From Mycoplasma anserisalpingitidis (GTDB taxonomy: Bacteria > Bacillota_I > Bacilli_A > Mycoplasmatales > Metamycoplasmataceae): a stretch of 64,000 nt of DNA. The notes under the pieces are model-generated. The model had not been told where the DNA came from and made no database searches. It saw only the letters and a list, made by a program, of their open reading frames with translations. The first letter of the stretch is position 1; each line of letters opens with the position of its first letter. Of this stretch, positions 63,105 to 64,000 are shown piece after piece. Made by a program: the position numbers and the translations under genes. The DNA lies in assembly GCF_007858495.1 (NCBI RefSeq), contig NZ_CP041663.1, positions 682,001 to 746,000 of the forward strand, written 5' to 3'.

Positions 63105-64000
63105 GTGAGCTATAAATCGTTATATAGAAAGTATAGACCTGTAAATTTTGATGAAGTTAAAGGACAAGATCACATTGTTAAAACTTTAAAAAATATTGTT
63201 TTAAGCAGAAAAATAACACATGCTTACATTTTTAGTGGTCCAAGAGGAACCGGTAAAACATCAATTGCTAAAATTTTTGCTAATGTGTTGAATTGTATGC
63301 ACGATGAGGATATTACTAAAATTTGTAGCATTTGCCTTAAAAATATAAATAATTCTTTAGATATCATCGAAATGGATGCAGCCTCAAATAACGGTGTAGA
63401 TGAAATTAGAGATCTAAAAAATAAGATTGAATTATTACCTGTTCAAGGAAGATACAAAGTTTATATTATTGATGAGGTTCATATGCTTTCTAAGAGTGCT
63501 TTCAATGCACTTCTTAAAACTTTAGAAGAACCTCCAAAACATGTTATTTTTATTCTAGCAACAACTGATCCTCAAAAAATTCCTGCAACGATTCTTTCGC
63601 GTGCTCAAAGATTCAATTTCAAAAGAATTTCACAAAATGAAATTTTTACTCAACTTTGTTATGTTGCAAATCAAGAAGGTATAAGTTTCGAGGAACAAGC
63701 TCTGAAATTAATTTCTCGTTTAGCTAATGGTGGTTTAAGGGATGCTTTGTCCTTGTTTGACCAAGTCGCTGCATATAGTAATGGTGATATTAAACAAAAA
63801 GATGTTTTAGTTTCGTTTGGTTTAATTTCCAATAAAAATGCAATACAACTTTTAAATTCTATTTCTAGAGGTAATATAACGACTTCTATTGATATTTTCA
63901 ATTCACTTAGAGATTCTGGTATGGAAGCCAATTCTCTAATTGATACACTTTTTAGTGTTGTTAAAGACTGAATAATTTTTAGAAGAACTAGGGATGAATC
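63105..64000 (+). CDS. dnaX: DNA polymerase III subunit gamma/tau (3' end outside window)
   Basis: At least 298 residues. The start is GTG 63105, preceded by AAGGAG. Residues 1-20 read MSYKSLYRKYRPVNFDEVKG. Walker A GPRGTGKTS (about residue 45), zinc Cys cluster NCMHDEDITKICSIC, Walker B IIDEVHML, LLKTLEEPP and the sensor ATTDPQKIPATILSRAQRF all fit DnaX. It is the clamp-loader ATPase that loads DnaN. The frame continues past TGA (Trp) at 63969-63971 and leaves the window open. Confidence 0.97.

Noticed and set aside
1-64000. CRISPR array, IS element or tRNA genes
   Set aside because: No regularly spaced repeats, transposase motifs or cloverleaf sequences were found in either strand on reading.

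Overview
The window comes from a wall-less mollicute, most likely a Mycoplasmopsis (Mycoplasma hominis/synoviae-type) genome. The DNA is extremely AT-rich. In-frame TGA codons interrupt almost every gene and must be read as Trp; once they are, the fragments join into full-length conserved proteins. The window spans the chromosomal origin: dnaA, dnaN, an S4-domain yaaA-like gene and mnmE lie around 40-44 kb, with DnaA-box-like sites in both gaps flanking dnaA. Most genes left of the origin are on the minus strand and most to the right are on the plus strand, so transcription largely follows replication. No 16S/23S rRNA, tRNA, IS element or CRISPR array was seen; one isolated 5S rRNA gene is present.

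Layout. 1-3.3 kb: the p37-p29-p69 importer (binding lipoprotein cut by the window edge, ATPase, permease). 3.4-7.0 kb: lysS-cof-trigger factor. 7.1-15.7 kb: an ABC ATPase coupled to a 2571-residue FtsX-type permease. 15.8-22.0 kb: ftsH, tilS, pth, a DUF4177 protein, an alpha/beta hydrolase, lplA and a signal peptidase I homologue. 22.2-29.2 kb: an accessory cluster with a membrane-anchored 543-residue protein, two MacB-like ATPase-permease fusions and, between them, a secreted Trp-rich protein. 29.3-36.5 kb: two M13 metallopeptidase genes in inverted orientation around rsmG, prs, rsmA and tatD. 36.6-39.8 kb: recD2 and asnA.

40-51.5 kb: origin region, mnmE, dps, a methyltransferase, galU, a truncated Fic gene with an HTH regulator, serS, then rpmH-rnpA-yidC. 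51.6-56.7 kb: 5S rRNA, an uncharacterised gene, the P80-P60-HinT operon and thioredoxin. 56.8-58.4 kb: a candidate non-coding RNA divergent from three coupled genes for small two-helix membrane proteins. 58.7-64 kb: pepC, ffh, a PC4/YdbC-like protein, a tiny basic protein, a YwaF-like membrane protein and dnaX (cut by the window end).

Two expression features recur. Eight transcription units have a TATAAT/TAAAAT hexamer ending exactly six bases before the ATG with no Shine-Dalgarno sequence, which implies leaderless mRNAs. Within operons, TAATG stop-start overlaps are common. The best candidates for undescribed biology are the secreted-protein/ABC cluster (22-29 kb) and the ncRNA plus two-helix membrane protein cassette (56.8-58.4 kb).
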